Made by a program: the position numbers and the translations under genes. The notes beneath the pieces were generated by a model. The model worked only from the letters and a program-made list of their open reading frames with translations. It had not been told where the DNA came from and did not search any database. From an uncultured Chlorobiaceae bacterium (GTDB lineage: Bacteria > Bacteroidota > Chlorobiia > Chlorobiales > Chlorobiaceae), in the NCBI GenBank assembly GCA_903874585.1, contig CAIQSY010000099.1:1-5011 (forward strand): a stretch of DNA of 5,011 nt. Direction: 5' to 3'. Positions 1 to 4,810 of this stretch are shown one piece after another. How positions within the stretch are numbered: the stretch's first letter is position 1; every line of letters starts with the position of its first letter.

Positions 1-383
1 ACCAGAGCGGCTGGCCACTGCTGCACGGTTACCCGGAAAGAAGGAAATGGAGGTAAATCGGCGTGCTGCATCTCAACGGCAATTTTTTCATACTTCAGCC
101 TAATCAGCTCCTGCTGCTCATGGCTCATTGATAGTTCACCCTTTTTGCCACCTGTGTGCGGATTGTACCAATTGCGCGATAATCCAAACTCAAGCAGTTT
201 CCCTCTCAGCTCAATAAGATCGAGATAACATGCCTGTTTTTTTTCAACAGCCTCAAGTTGAGCTTTCTGCCGTACCATAAAACCAGCAGTTCCAGCAATA
301 ACAATAATCATGCTGATGGTTCCGGTAACAACAATCGCGCGTAACGGTGAAATTTTTTTAATGGCCTGTATGGCTCTCAGCAT
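1..383 (-). CDS. Hypothetical single-pass membrane protein with coiled-coil-like segment (C-terminus cut by window edge)
   Basis: The reading frame is open from an ATG at 383 down to the left edge, giving 127 visible residues, with an in-frame TGA five codons upstream of the ATG that limits the start. It begins MLRAIQAIKKISPLR, a short basic N-terminus. One hydrophobic helix follows at about residues 16-36 (AIVVTGTISMIIVIAGTAGF). The basic residues before the helix suggest an N-in, C-out topology. Residues about 38-68 are rich in Gln, Glu, Lys and Leu and look able to form a coiled coil. After that come a short NWYNPHTGGKKGE segment and a charged helix. I do not recognise a family. The end lies outside the window, so total length is unknown. 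It reads in the same direction as tatC, but 324 bp and a long inverted repeat separate them, so a shared transcript is doubtful. No strong ribosome binding site is visible. Codon use resembles the neighbours, and I see no frameshift. Confidence 0.72.
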   Translation of the reverse strand, partial: MLRAIQAIKKISPLRAIVVTGTISMIIVIAGTAGFMVRQKAQLEAVEKKQACYLDLIELRGKLLEFGLSRNWYNPHTGGKKGELSMSHEQQELIRLKYEKIAVEMQHADLPPFPSFRVTVQQWPAAL

Positions 384-428
384 AGACAACTCTGTTCAAA
401 TAAGGGAAATTCCCGGCATATTTGCCTT

Positions 429-455
429 TTCCATCCACTCTTCAGAGTGTGGGAA
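429..455 (-). other. Small hairpin in the 5' leader of the hypothetical membrane gene
   Basis: CACTC (436-440) and GAGTG (445-449) flank the 4-nt loop TTCA, and an outer TTCC/GGAA pairing (429-432 with 452-455) can close it across a small internal loop. If the proposed promoter at 460-468 is right, this structure would sit at the very 5' end of the message, where such hairpins can slow decay. That role is inference only. It has no T-tract and is not a terminator. Confidence 0.3.
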
Positions 456-459
456 GCAC

Positions 460-468
460 AATATAACA
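460..468 (-). promoter_or_regulatory. Possible extended -10 promoter for the hypothetical membrane gene
   Basis: On the minus strand this reads TGTTATATT, i.e. TG, one base, then TATATT, matching the extended -10 pattern of housekeeping sigma factors. No good -35 lies 16-18 bp upstream. The predicted start would be near 453, leaving a leader of about 70 nt to the ATG at 383. The same TGTTATA core occurs in front of the polyprenyl synthase gene, which gives modest support. Confidence 0.3.
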
Positions 469-632
469 CTTGAACAGGCTACTCTGTTCTCTTTGCATCA
501 AGCTTTTCAGTTGCAGCCCCATACTCCCACAAAGAGCGCTCCCTAATGCTGCTGTCGCGCTTTCTCCCAACACCCTTATTTTTTTTGATGCCGAGTGCGA
601 CGAGTTTCCAGAAGCTGTACTGTTGTTTTTTC

Positions 633-697
633 GTTGGCTTCGAGAGCCTCAGCCAGCGATATATTACTCTTCGTTGCCTGAGGCTCTCGAAGCCAAC
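633..697. repeat. Long, nearly perfect inverted repeat just past the tatC stop
   Basis: The arms at 633-652 and 678-697 are exact reverse complements over 20 bp (outer end GTTGGCTTCG, inner end AGCCTCAG). Past a single C/C mismatch the pairing resumes for six more positions (654-659 with 671-676, one of them G-T), leaving an 11-nt A/T-rich loop. It begins 10 bp past the tatC stop codon. It does not fit an intrinsic terminator for tatC: on the minus strand the stem is followed by GAAAAAAC rather than a run of T. The six T residues (626-631) lie on the plus strand ahead of the stem. It could be a 3'-end stabilising stem, a factor-dependent terminator, or a copy of a small dispersed palindromic element. 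Confidence 0.8.
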
Positions 698-707
698 ATT
701 ATCGCCG

Positions 708-1541
708 CTACTTCATGAGCGCCGCATTTTTGCGATTGACATAGGCTGAAATGTGGATACTGATTTCATAGAGCAAAATCATGGGGAGCCCGATGATGAG
801 CTGGGTGACAACGTCGGTTGATGGCGTGACGATTGCCGCAACAATCAGCAGAAAAACAATGGCATGTTTGCGGTAGAAGCGCATGAAGGCAGGAGTCAGC
901 AGTCCTATTTTTGAAAGGATATACGAGATAAAGGGGAGTTCAAAAACAAGCCCTGCAGTCAGGAGCGCGCCGATAAAGAAGCTGATGTAATCCTGAACGG
1001 CGATGTTGTTTTTGATGAGTGTTGAACCAAAACCGGCAAAAAACTGTAGTGATACTGGCAAAAACACAAAATAGCCGAACGCTATGCCGGAAAAGAAGCA
1101 GAGCGAGATAAAGAGTATGGAAAACCGGCCAGCCTTACGTTCGTGCTCGTGCAGTGCTGGAGCAACAAACTGCCATATCTGCCAGGCAATAAAGGGAAAA
1201 GAGATGATAAAGGCGGTAAAGAAGACAACCTGAAAGTAGAGTGAGACCTGACCGTAAGGGACAAGATTTTGCAGTACGAGTGACTCGCTGCTCCGTTTGA
1301 GTGGTCCGATAAGCACTTCATTGACAAGGAAATCGGCGTACGAGGCACACGCTATGGTAACGATAAGCAGCACAATGACGGACTTGATCAGCCGTGATCG
1401 TATTTCATCGAGATGCCCGATAAAGCTCATTTCGTTATCTGGTGGTGGCTCGGGCGTTTCTGCTGTGGGTTCCGTAATAACTGTGTTCCGCTGCTCTTCA
1501 GTGAATTTTGCTGGTGCGGTTGTCTCTATTTCCTGATTCAT
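708..1541 (-). CDS. tatC: Twin-arginine translocase subunit TatC
   Basis: TatC is the multi-spanning inner-membrane component that recognises twin-arginine signal peptides and, with TatA-type subunits, exports folded proteins. Six hydrophobic spans are visible at about residues 51-73, 98-125, 140-168, 186-210, 225-239 and 243-264. Family signatures are intact. HLDEIRSRL at 43-51 carries the cytoplasmic Glu46 (E. coli Glu15 position). FVAPALHEHERK at 125-136 carries Glu134 (E. coli Glu103 position). FELPF at 200-204 has Glu201 in the fourth span. TPSTDV at 239-244 has Asp243. The 277 residues exceed the usual 240-260 because of a Glu/Pro/Thr-rich N-terminal extension of about 37 residues. Met38, just ahead of the conserved core, is an alternative start, but neither start has a clear ribosome binding site. 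No tatA or tatB lies beside it. The assignment is secure; only the start is in doubt. Confidence 0.97.
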   Translation of the reverse strand: MNQEIETTAPAKFTEEQRNTVITEPTAETPEPPPDNEMSFIGHLDEIRSRLIKSVIVLLIVTIACASYADFLVNEVLIGPLKRSSESLVLQNLVPYGQVSLYFQVVFFTAFIISFPFIAWQIWQFVAPALHEHERKAGRFSILFISLCFFSGIAFGYFVFLPVSLQFFAGFGSTLIKNNIAVQDYISFFIGALLTAGLVFELPFISYILSKIGLLTPAFMRFYRKHAIVFLLIVAAIVTPSTDVVTQLIIGLPMILLYEISIHISAYVNRKNAALMK

Positions 1542-1601
1542 GAATGGTATGGGCGAATGAAGTAATATCTATGAAAAGAGTTGTCTCTTCTTACCTTGTT
1601 G

Positions 1602-1610
1602 ATCGTAACA
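1602..1610 (-). promoter_or_regulatory. Weak extended -10-like site upstream of tatC
   Basis: The minus strand reads TGTTACGAT, an extended -10 arrangement whose hexamer TACGAT matches TATAAT at four of six positions. No convincing -35 is visible. It would give a leader of about 55 nt before the tatC ATG. It is listed because it shares the TGTTA core with the two other candidate promoters in the window, but it could be chance. Confidence 0.2.
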
Positions 1611-1776
1611 CATCTTGTTGCGGTTTCGTAGCTTCGTCTCTCTTATTCTCGAAGCATCGAAGCGTTTATGGCAATTTTTAGAGCTATCCTTTTAAAACAT
1701 AGTAACAAAGATTCATGCAGACAAAGAAAATGTTTCATTACCTCACTGGAGTGACCATTTTTTTTGCTCATTGAAA

Positions 1777-1785
1777 TGTTATACT
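1777..1785 (+). promoter_or_regulatory. Possible extended -10 promoter for the polyprenyl synthase-PASTA pair
   Basis: TGTTATACT is a TG-N-TATACT extended -10, the hexamer differing from TATAAT at one position. A T-rich tract lies upstream (1758-1765), but there is no standard -35 at the right distance. The expected start near 1792 would give a leader of about 40 nt, with the 1790-1801 dyad and the 1804-1817 palindrome inside it. Confidence 0.4.
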
Positions 1786-1789
1786 TTAA

Positions 1790-1817
1790 GCCTTTTAAGG
1801 CAGTTTATCATGATAAA
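1790..1817. repeat. Two palindromes in the leader of the polyprenyl synthase gene
   Basis: GCCTT and AAGGC around a TT centre form a small dyad at 1790-1801. It is followed two bases later by TTTATCATGATAAA (1804-1817), a perfect 14-bp palindrome that ends 14 bp before the GTG start. Their position between a candidate -10 and the start codon suits a repressor site or a leader structure. No regulator can be named. The second palindrome contains an ATG that opens a 10-codon frame overlapping the gene start. Confidence 0.5.
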
Positions 1818-1831
1818 AACCCGCGGAATTG

Positions 1832-2806
1832 GTGAATATTAAGGATGTTACTGCATCGGTTGCCGATGAAATTGAGCTGTTTCAGCAGCGCTACAAACAG
1901 GAGCTCTATTCGCGGAATACCCTGGTGGATAAGGTAACTCGTTATGTACTGAAACAGCAGGGCAAGCAGATTCGCCCGGCAATGGTGCTGCTCTCTGCGC
2001 AGTTGTGCGGTGGCGTTACGGACTCAAGCTATCGTGCAGCCATTATGGTGGAGTTGCTCCATTCAGCAACGCTTATCCATGATGATGTTGTTGATGGCGC
2101 TGAAATGCGCCGAGGATTACCCTCCATTAACGCTTTGTGGAAAAATAAGATATCGGTCTTGATGGGCGATTATCTTCTTTCGCGTGGGCTTCTTTATTCG
2201 CTTGATCACAACGATTACGGTTTTCTCCATCTCGTGTCGGAAGCGGTACGCAGAATGAGTGAGGGAGAGATTCTCCAGATTCAGAAAACCCGAAGTCTCG
2301 ATATTACGGAAGAGGATTATCTGAGTGTTATTTCAGATAAAACAGCCTCATTGATTTCATCATCCTGCGCTATGGGTGCGCAGAGCGCAACCACCGATGA
2401 GGCGAAGATTGCTTGTTTGAAAAGTTATGGCGAATATCTTGGTCTTGCCTTCCAGATTCGTGACGATCTGCTTGATTATACCGGCGACTCTAAGAAAACC
2501 GGCAAGCAGATGGGCATTGATATCAAAGATAAAAAGATTACGCTGCCCCTCATTTATGCGTTGCGTCAGGCACCAGTTTCCGAACAAAACCACATTCGCT
2601 CCATTTTGAAAAGTTCACGCAAAAGAGCCGTTAAAAGTGGCGAGGTGATGGAATTTGTTCGCGCAAAGGGTGGGCTTGAGTATGCCGCTGGTGTTGCTGA
2701 AGAGCTTGCGGCAAAAGCAGTTGCATCCATCAGCACCTTTGCTGATAGCGCTGCAAAAACATCGTTGCTGCGGCTTGTTGATTTTGTGATGGTGAGGCAG
2801 TATTAA
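1832..2806 (+). CDS. Trans-long-chain polyprenyl diphosphate synthase (IspB/octaprenyl-type)
   Basis: The enzyme condenses isopentenyl diphosphate units onto an allylic primer, giving the long isoprenoid tail used for quinones (menaquinone-type in green sulfur bacteria, by inference). The first Asp-rich motif is DDVVD (residues 84-88, GTG numbering) in LLHSATLIHDDVVDGAEMRR. The second is DDLLD (211-215) in LAFQIRDDLLDYTGD. GKQIRP at 44-49 is the conserved substrate-binding segment. Small residues (Ala, Thr) five and four positions before the first Asp motif leave the chain pocket open, as in long-chain rather than farnesyl or geranylgeranyl enzymes. The length, 324 residues, matches E. coli IspB. 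The start is uncertain: in-frame TTG (1829) and GTG (1832) are adjacent. GTG is chosen because GGA at 1825-1827 lies too close to the TTG. Product chain length cannot be fixed from sequence, so no symbol is given. It is followed after 32 bp by the PASTA gene. Confidence 0.93.
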   Translation: MNIKDVTASVADEIELFQQRYKQELYSRNTLVDKVTRYVLKQQGKQIRPAMVLLSAQLCGGVTDSSYRAAIMVELLHSATLIHDDVVDGAEMRRGLPSINALWKNKISVLMGDYLLSRGLLYSLDHNDYGFLHLVSEAVRRMSEGEILQIQKTRSLDITEEDYLSVISDKTASLISSSCAMGAQSATTDEAKIACLKSYGEYLGLAFQIRDDLLDYTGDSKKTGKQMGIDIKDKKITLPLIYALRQAPVSEQNHIRSILKSSRKRAVKSGEVMEFVRAKGGLEYAAGVAEELAAKAVASISTFADSAAKTSLLRLVDFVMVRQY

Positions 2807-2838
2807 GTTTCGAGCAGATTCTAACAGTTACAGGTACC

Positions 2839-3570
2839 ATGAAAAAAGCGGCTCTTATTTTTTTTCTCTTGATTGGAGCTATCCTCCTTTTCGATAAAAT
2901 CCTTATGCCGCTTTACATTGCACAGGGCAGTTCGAGGGTGGTGCCTGATGTAACCAATATGGATTATGAGAGTGCCGAGCAACGGTTACGGCAGTCGGGC
3001 TTTGAGGCGATAAAGAGCTACCACGTGAAATATCTCAGCAATGTTGATTCCAATCTTGTGATTTCCCAAACGCCTTTAGCAGGGCTGGAGGTAAAGCCTG
3101 GCAGAAACGTTTATCTCGTGGTGAACCGTCGTGATAAGCCAAGCTTTCCTATGCCCGATTTTGTTGGACGACCCGAGTTTGATGCTCGTCAGGCGGCAGC
3201 TCGTATGAATATTGTGTTGAACGATGTGCAGCTCAGCACGGTAACAAATGCTGAGGATAATGGCAAAGTGCTCAGCCAGTCAATTACGGCGCAGACCATG
3301 GTACAGGCAGGTGCCTCAGCCTCCATTATTGTTGGTAAATATGAAGTATCCTCAGTTGGTATAAGAAAAGTTGTGTTGCCCGATGTTCTTGGTATGTCGC
3401 TTGATCAAGCGCAGCAGATGCTTACTGAAGCAGGACTGAAGCCAGGGAAGGTTGTAATAGAGCACTCCGAACTGCTTGTACCAAATACCGTTATCAGCCA
3501 GAAGCCAGCCGTTGGGTCTTATATTTCACCGGAACAGCCAGTTGAGTTGACCATCGTTACCGCGGAGTAA
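2839..3570 (+). CDS. Membrane-anchored protein with three PASTA repeats
   Basis: The 243-residue protein begins MKK and has one hydrophobic helix at about residues 4-19, a signal anchor that would place the rest outside the inner membrane. Three PASTA repeats follow, at roughly 34-97, 102-167 and 178-241. Each starts with a Pro-Asp pair (VVPDVTNM, PMPDFVGR, VLPDVLGM), then an ARQAA- or AQQML-type helix, then a Val-Ile-Ser-Gln or Leu-Ser-Gln strand (VISQTP, VLSQSI, VISQKP) and a closing beta strand. In other bacteria PASTA repeats occur at the C-termini of Ser/Thr kinases and class B penicillin-binding proteins and bind muropeptides or wall precursors. Here no kinase or transpeptidase domain is attached, so the role is probably structural or sensory in the periplasm, which is inference. 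AGG four bases before the ATG is a plausible ribosome binding site. It is likely cotranscribed with the upstream prenyl synthase gene. Confidence 0.92.
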   Translation: MKKAALIFFLLIGAILLFDKILMPLYIAQGSSRVVPDVTNMDYESAEQRLRQSGFEAIKSYHVKYLSNVDSNLVISQTPLAGLEVKPGRNVYLVVNRRDKPSFPMPDFVGRPEFDARQAAARMNIVLNDVQLSTVTNAEDNGKVLSQSITAQTMVQAGASASIIVGKYEVSSVGIRKVVLPDVLGMSLDQAQQMLTEAGLKPGKVVIEHSELLVPNTVISQKPAVGSYISPEQPVELTIVTAE

Positions 3571-3594
3571 TTGAGTTGATTCTTTGTAGATTTT

Positions 3595-3609
3595 GCTAAA
3601 ATTTTTAGC
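3595..3609. repeat. A/T-rich dyad upstream of the DUF169 gene
   Basis: GCTAAAA and TTTTAGC are reverse complements around a single central T, giving a 7-bp dyad 24 bp past the PASTA stop codon. The spacing is too tight for an RNA hairpin with a normal loop unless the inner pairs open, so a DNA-binding site is as likely as a transcript structure. Confidence 0.45.
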
Positions 3610-3612
3610 TTC

Positions 3613-3634
3613 ACAGTTAACAATAGTTAACTGT
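3613..3634 (+). repeat. 9-bp inverted repeat between the PASTA and DUF169 genes
   Basis: ACAGTTAAC (3613-3621) and GTTAACTGT (3626-3634) are perfect reverse complements around a 4-nt AATA loop. The next bases are TTGTTAGTTTGT, moderately T-rich but broken. It may be a weak intrinsic terminator for the prenyl synthase-PASTA unit. It may instead be an operator, because its right arm overlaps the proposed -35 of the DUF169 gene. The stem is low in GC, which argues against an efficient terminator. Confidence 0.6.
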
Positions 3635-3656
3635 TTGTTAGTTTGTAGCTTATCAT
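3627..3656 (+). promoter_or_regulatory. Candidate promoter of the DUF169 gene
   Basis: TTAACT (3627-3632) and TATCAT (3651-3656) are 18 bp apart, matching the -35 and -10 consensus at four and five of six positions. The transcript would start near 3663, about 20 nt before the ATG. The -35 lies inside the right arm of the preceding inverted repeat, so a protein bound to the dyad would block it. Confidence 0.4.
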
Positions 3657-3684
3657 ATTAACATTTTGTCTTTGTTGAAGAATC

Positions 3685-4488
3685 ATGTCTCTTCCTGACT
3701 ATGTTGTTATGCAGGAATTTTTTATGCGTGAGCTTCGCCTTATGCACCTTCCTGTTGCTATCAAGTTTTTTTTCGATGCATCTGAACTTGCTGATTTTTT
3801 ATCTGTAGCTCCGTATTATGTACCGACAACTCCTTTGACGTTTTGCCAAGCGGAGATTGGTGCGCGTATGGAGGGTTTGACTATCCTTGTTGAACGTGAA
3901 AAACTTGGTTGCACTAATGCTCGATATATTTTTGGCTGGAAGGAATTTGATGATGCTGAGGTGAAAAGCCATGTAAAATATTGCCAGGATATTGAGCAAG
4001 CCTCTCGTTTTGTACAGGGGAAGCCGCGATTGCCAGAGCGGCAATTGCGTGCCGTTACGGTTGCGCCACTCGCGCAAAGTATTGGAGAGCCTGATGTTGT
4101 CCATTTTTATTGTGATAACATGCAGGCTTATCATCTTTTGGGTGATTGGATGGCAACACAGAATGTGCATCCATTTCGACCATTGATGAGTGTAAATTCA
4201 GCAGCATGTGGTGGCAATGTATTTGCTTTTAACGATAATCAGGCGAATCTTTTTCTACCCTGTAGTGGCAGTTACAACTCAGGTAAAACAGAACGTGGTG
4301 AAACCAATCTCACCATTCCAGGGAAACATATCAACGCGGTGATGCAAAGGATGATGATGCGTGTTGAGGAAAAAGGAGGAGCTGCAATTACTCGCCTTGG
4401 AAATCCTTTTCCGGGAGCGAATATCTGTAAAAATTGCCCGCTGATTGTGTTTAAAAAAGGCGAAAATTCTGCGGTTACTGGCGCGTAA
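3685..4488 (+). CDS. DUF169 family protein, cysteine-rich, function unknown
   Basis: The 267-residue protein has no signal peptide or membrane segment and is probably cytoplasmic. It matches the DUF169 (COG2043) type of protein found in archaea and anaerobic bacteria, recognised from LPVAIKFF near residues 22-29, PLTFCQAEIGAR at 50-61, LGCTNARYIFG at 74-84, NSAACGGN at 171-178 and a C-terminal NICKNC at 246-251. Eight cysteines are present, at 54, 76, 100, 143, 175, 193, 248 and 251. The last two form a CxxC. This suggests metal or iron-sulfur binding or redox activity, which is inference, since I know of no established biochemical role for the family. The ATG has a weak GAAG four bases upstream. 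The gene sits 114 bp after the PASTA gene with its own candidate promoter and converges on the next gene, so it is probably a single-gene unit. The family call is fairly secure; the function is open. Confidence 0.88.
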   Translation: MSLPDYVVMQEFFMRELRLMHLPVAIKFFFDASELADFLSVAPYYVPTTPLTFCQAEIGARMEGLTILVEREKLGCTNARYIFGWKEFDDAEVKSHVKYCQDIEQASRFVQGKPRLPERQLRAVTVAPLAQSIGEPDVVHFYCDNMQAYHLLGDWMATQNVHPFRPLMSVNSAACGGNVFAFNDNQANLFLPCSGSYNSGKTERGETNLTIPGKHINAVMQRMMMRVEEKGGAAITRLGNPFPGANICKNCPLIVFKKGENSAVTGA

Positions 4489-4504
4489 CCTTTTTGTTTT
4501 TACG

Positions 4505-4514
4505 CTATCGATAG
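4505..4514. other. Perfect 10-bp palindrome at the convergent gene ends
   Basis: CTATCGATAG is its own reverse complement and includes the stop codon of the small membrane protein gene. The adjacent CTTTTTGTTTTT (4490-4501) is T-rich on the plus strand and could help end the DUF169 transcript, but no GC-rich stem precedes it, so I do not call a terminator. Confidence 0.4.
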
Positions 4515-4675
4515 TTGGTATTTTTATACTCCTCACGAAGATCTTTAATGCCAGTTGTGCGGTCATTACCATCGCTGATAATGCCGAAATATTCGAGGAT
4601 AATTCGCCCGACAAGCCATAAACCGGCAAAAAGCAAGGCTATTGAAGTCAAAAAACGTGTTATTGTTTCTTTCAT
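4505..4675 (-). CDS. Small single-helix membrane protein, 56 residues, unknown function
   Basis: The frame starts with ATG at 4675 and ends with TAG at 4505-4507. The protein begins MKETITRFLTSIALL and has one long hydrophobic stretch at about residues 7-33, interrupted by Arg24. The tail, SDGNDRTTGIKDLREEYKN, is polar and charged. The clean arrangement of short polar N-terminus, single helix and charged tail, with an in-frame TAA upstream that limits the start, supports a real gene. So does the way it fills the space between its neighbours. I do not recognise a family, and no clear ribosome binding site is visible. It converges on the DUF169 gene with only 16 bp between the two stop codons. 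An A/T-rich patch at about 4708-4725 could hold its promoter, but no good hexamers stand out. Confidence 0.6.
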   Translation of the reverse strand: MKETITRFLTSIALLFAGLWLVGRIILEYFGIISDGNDRTTGIKDLREEYKNTNYR

Positions 4676-4742
4676 GAGAGCGGTTTTGATAATCGTCGAG
4701 CAATGGTCTTAAAAAATATTATTCACGAAAGAGAATAACCTC

Positions 4743-4777
4743 AGAGCAGCTCAAAAAATGTGCTTGTGAGCTGCTCT
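4743..4777. repeat. 11-bp inverted repeat downstream of the DUF2934 gene
   Basis: AGAGCAGCTCA (4743-4753) and TGAGCTGCTCT (4767-4777) pair perfectly across a 13-nt loop. The stem lies 33 bp past the DUF2934 stop codon in that gene's direction. On the minus strand it is followed by GAGGTTATTC, with no T-tract; a run of six T sits in the loop instead. It may mark the 3' end of the DUF2934 message without being a classical intrinsic terminator. On the plus strand only TTTA follows it. Confidence 0.65.
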
Positions 4778-4810
4778 TTAACATGCACATCACGAGAAGA
4801 GAGCGTAACT

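Larger units (their letters stand above)
384..707. other. Intergenic region between the hypothetical membrane gene and tatC
   Basis: No convincing gene is present. Open frames on either strand are short or lack any recognisable domain, and the longest plus-strand frame (470-718) is partly created by the inverted repeat and would run into the tatC stop. What can be seen: a possible minus-strand extended -10 (460-468), a small hairpin (429-455), an 8-bp palindrome GAGCGCTC at 534-541, and the long inverted repeat at 633-697 close to the end of tatC. Confidence 0.6.
1542..1831. other. Divergent intergenic region between tatC and the polyprenyl synthase gene
   Basis: This stretch of about 290 bp separates two genes read away from each other, so it should hold both promoters. 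It is A/T-rich on the synthase side, with a run of eight T residues near 1758-1765. GCTTCG (1631-1636) can pair with CGAAGC at 1650-1655 or 1658-1663. The CGAAGC motif is repeated as two near-tandem 8-mers. The only small open frame is one of 19 codons from 1715, with no support as a gene. Separate entries cover the candidate promoters and the palindromes. Confidence 0.55.

Noticed and set aside
310..546. 78-codon plus-strand frame
   Set aside because: It lies antisense to the start of the left-edge membrane gene, which has better coding character, and continues into the noncoding gap.
470..718. 82-codon open frame on the plus strand between the left-edge gene and tatC
   Set aside because: It overlaps the tatC stop, part of it is the inverted repeat translated twice, and it shows no domain or hydrophobic pattern typical of a real protein.
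1631..1663. GCTTCG/CGAAGC motifs as a possible copy of the inverted repeat behind tatC
   Set aside because: Only an 8-mer (CTCGAAGC) is shared with the 633-697 arms, which is too short to separate from chance.
1715..1774. 19-codon open frame in the divergent region (MQTKKMFHYLTG...)
   Set aside because: It is very short, has no ribosome binding site and lies over the probable promoter region of the synthase gene.
3799..4170. 123-codon minus-strand frame
   Set aside because: It is wholly inside the DUF169 gene on the opposite strand, and its composition is that of an antisense shadow.
4279..4629. 116-codon minus-strand frame near the end of the DUF169 gene
   Set aside because: It overlaps the well-supported DUF169 gene and is out of frame with the 56-residue membrane protein; its sequence has no recognisable features.
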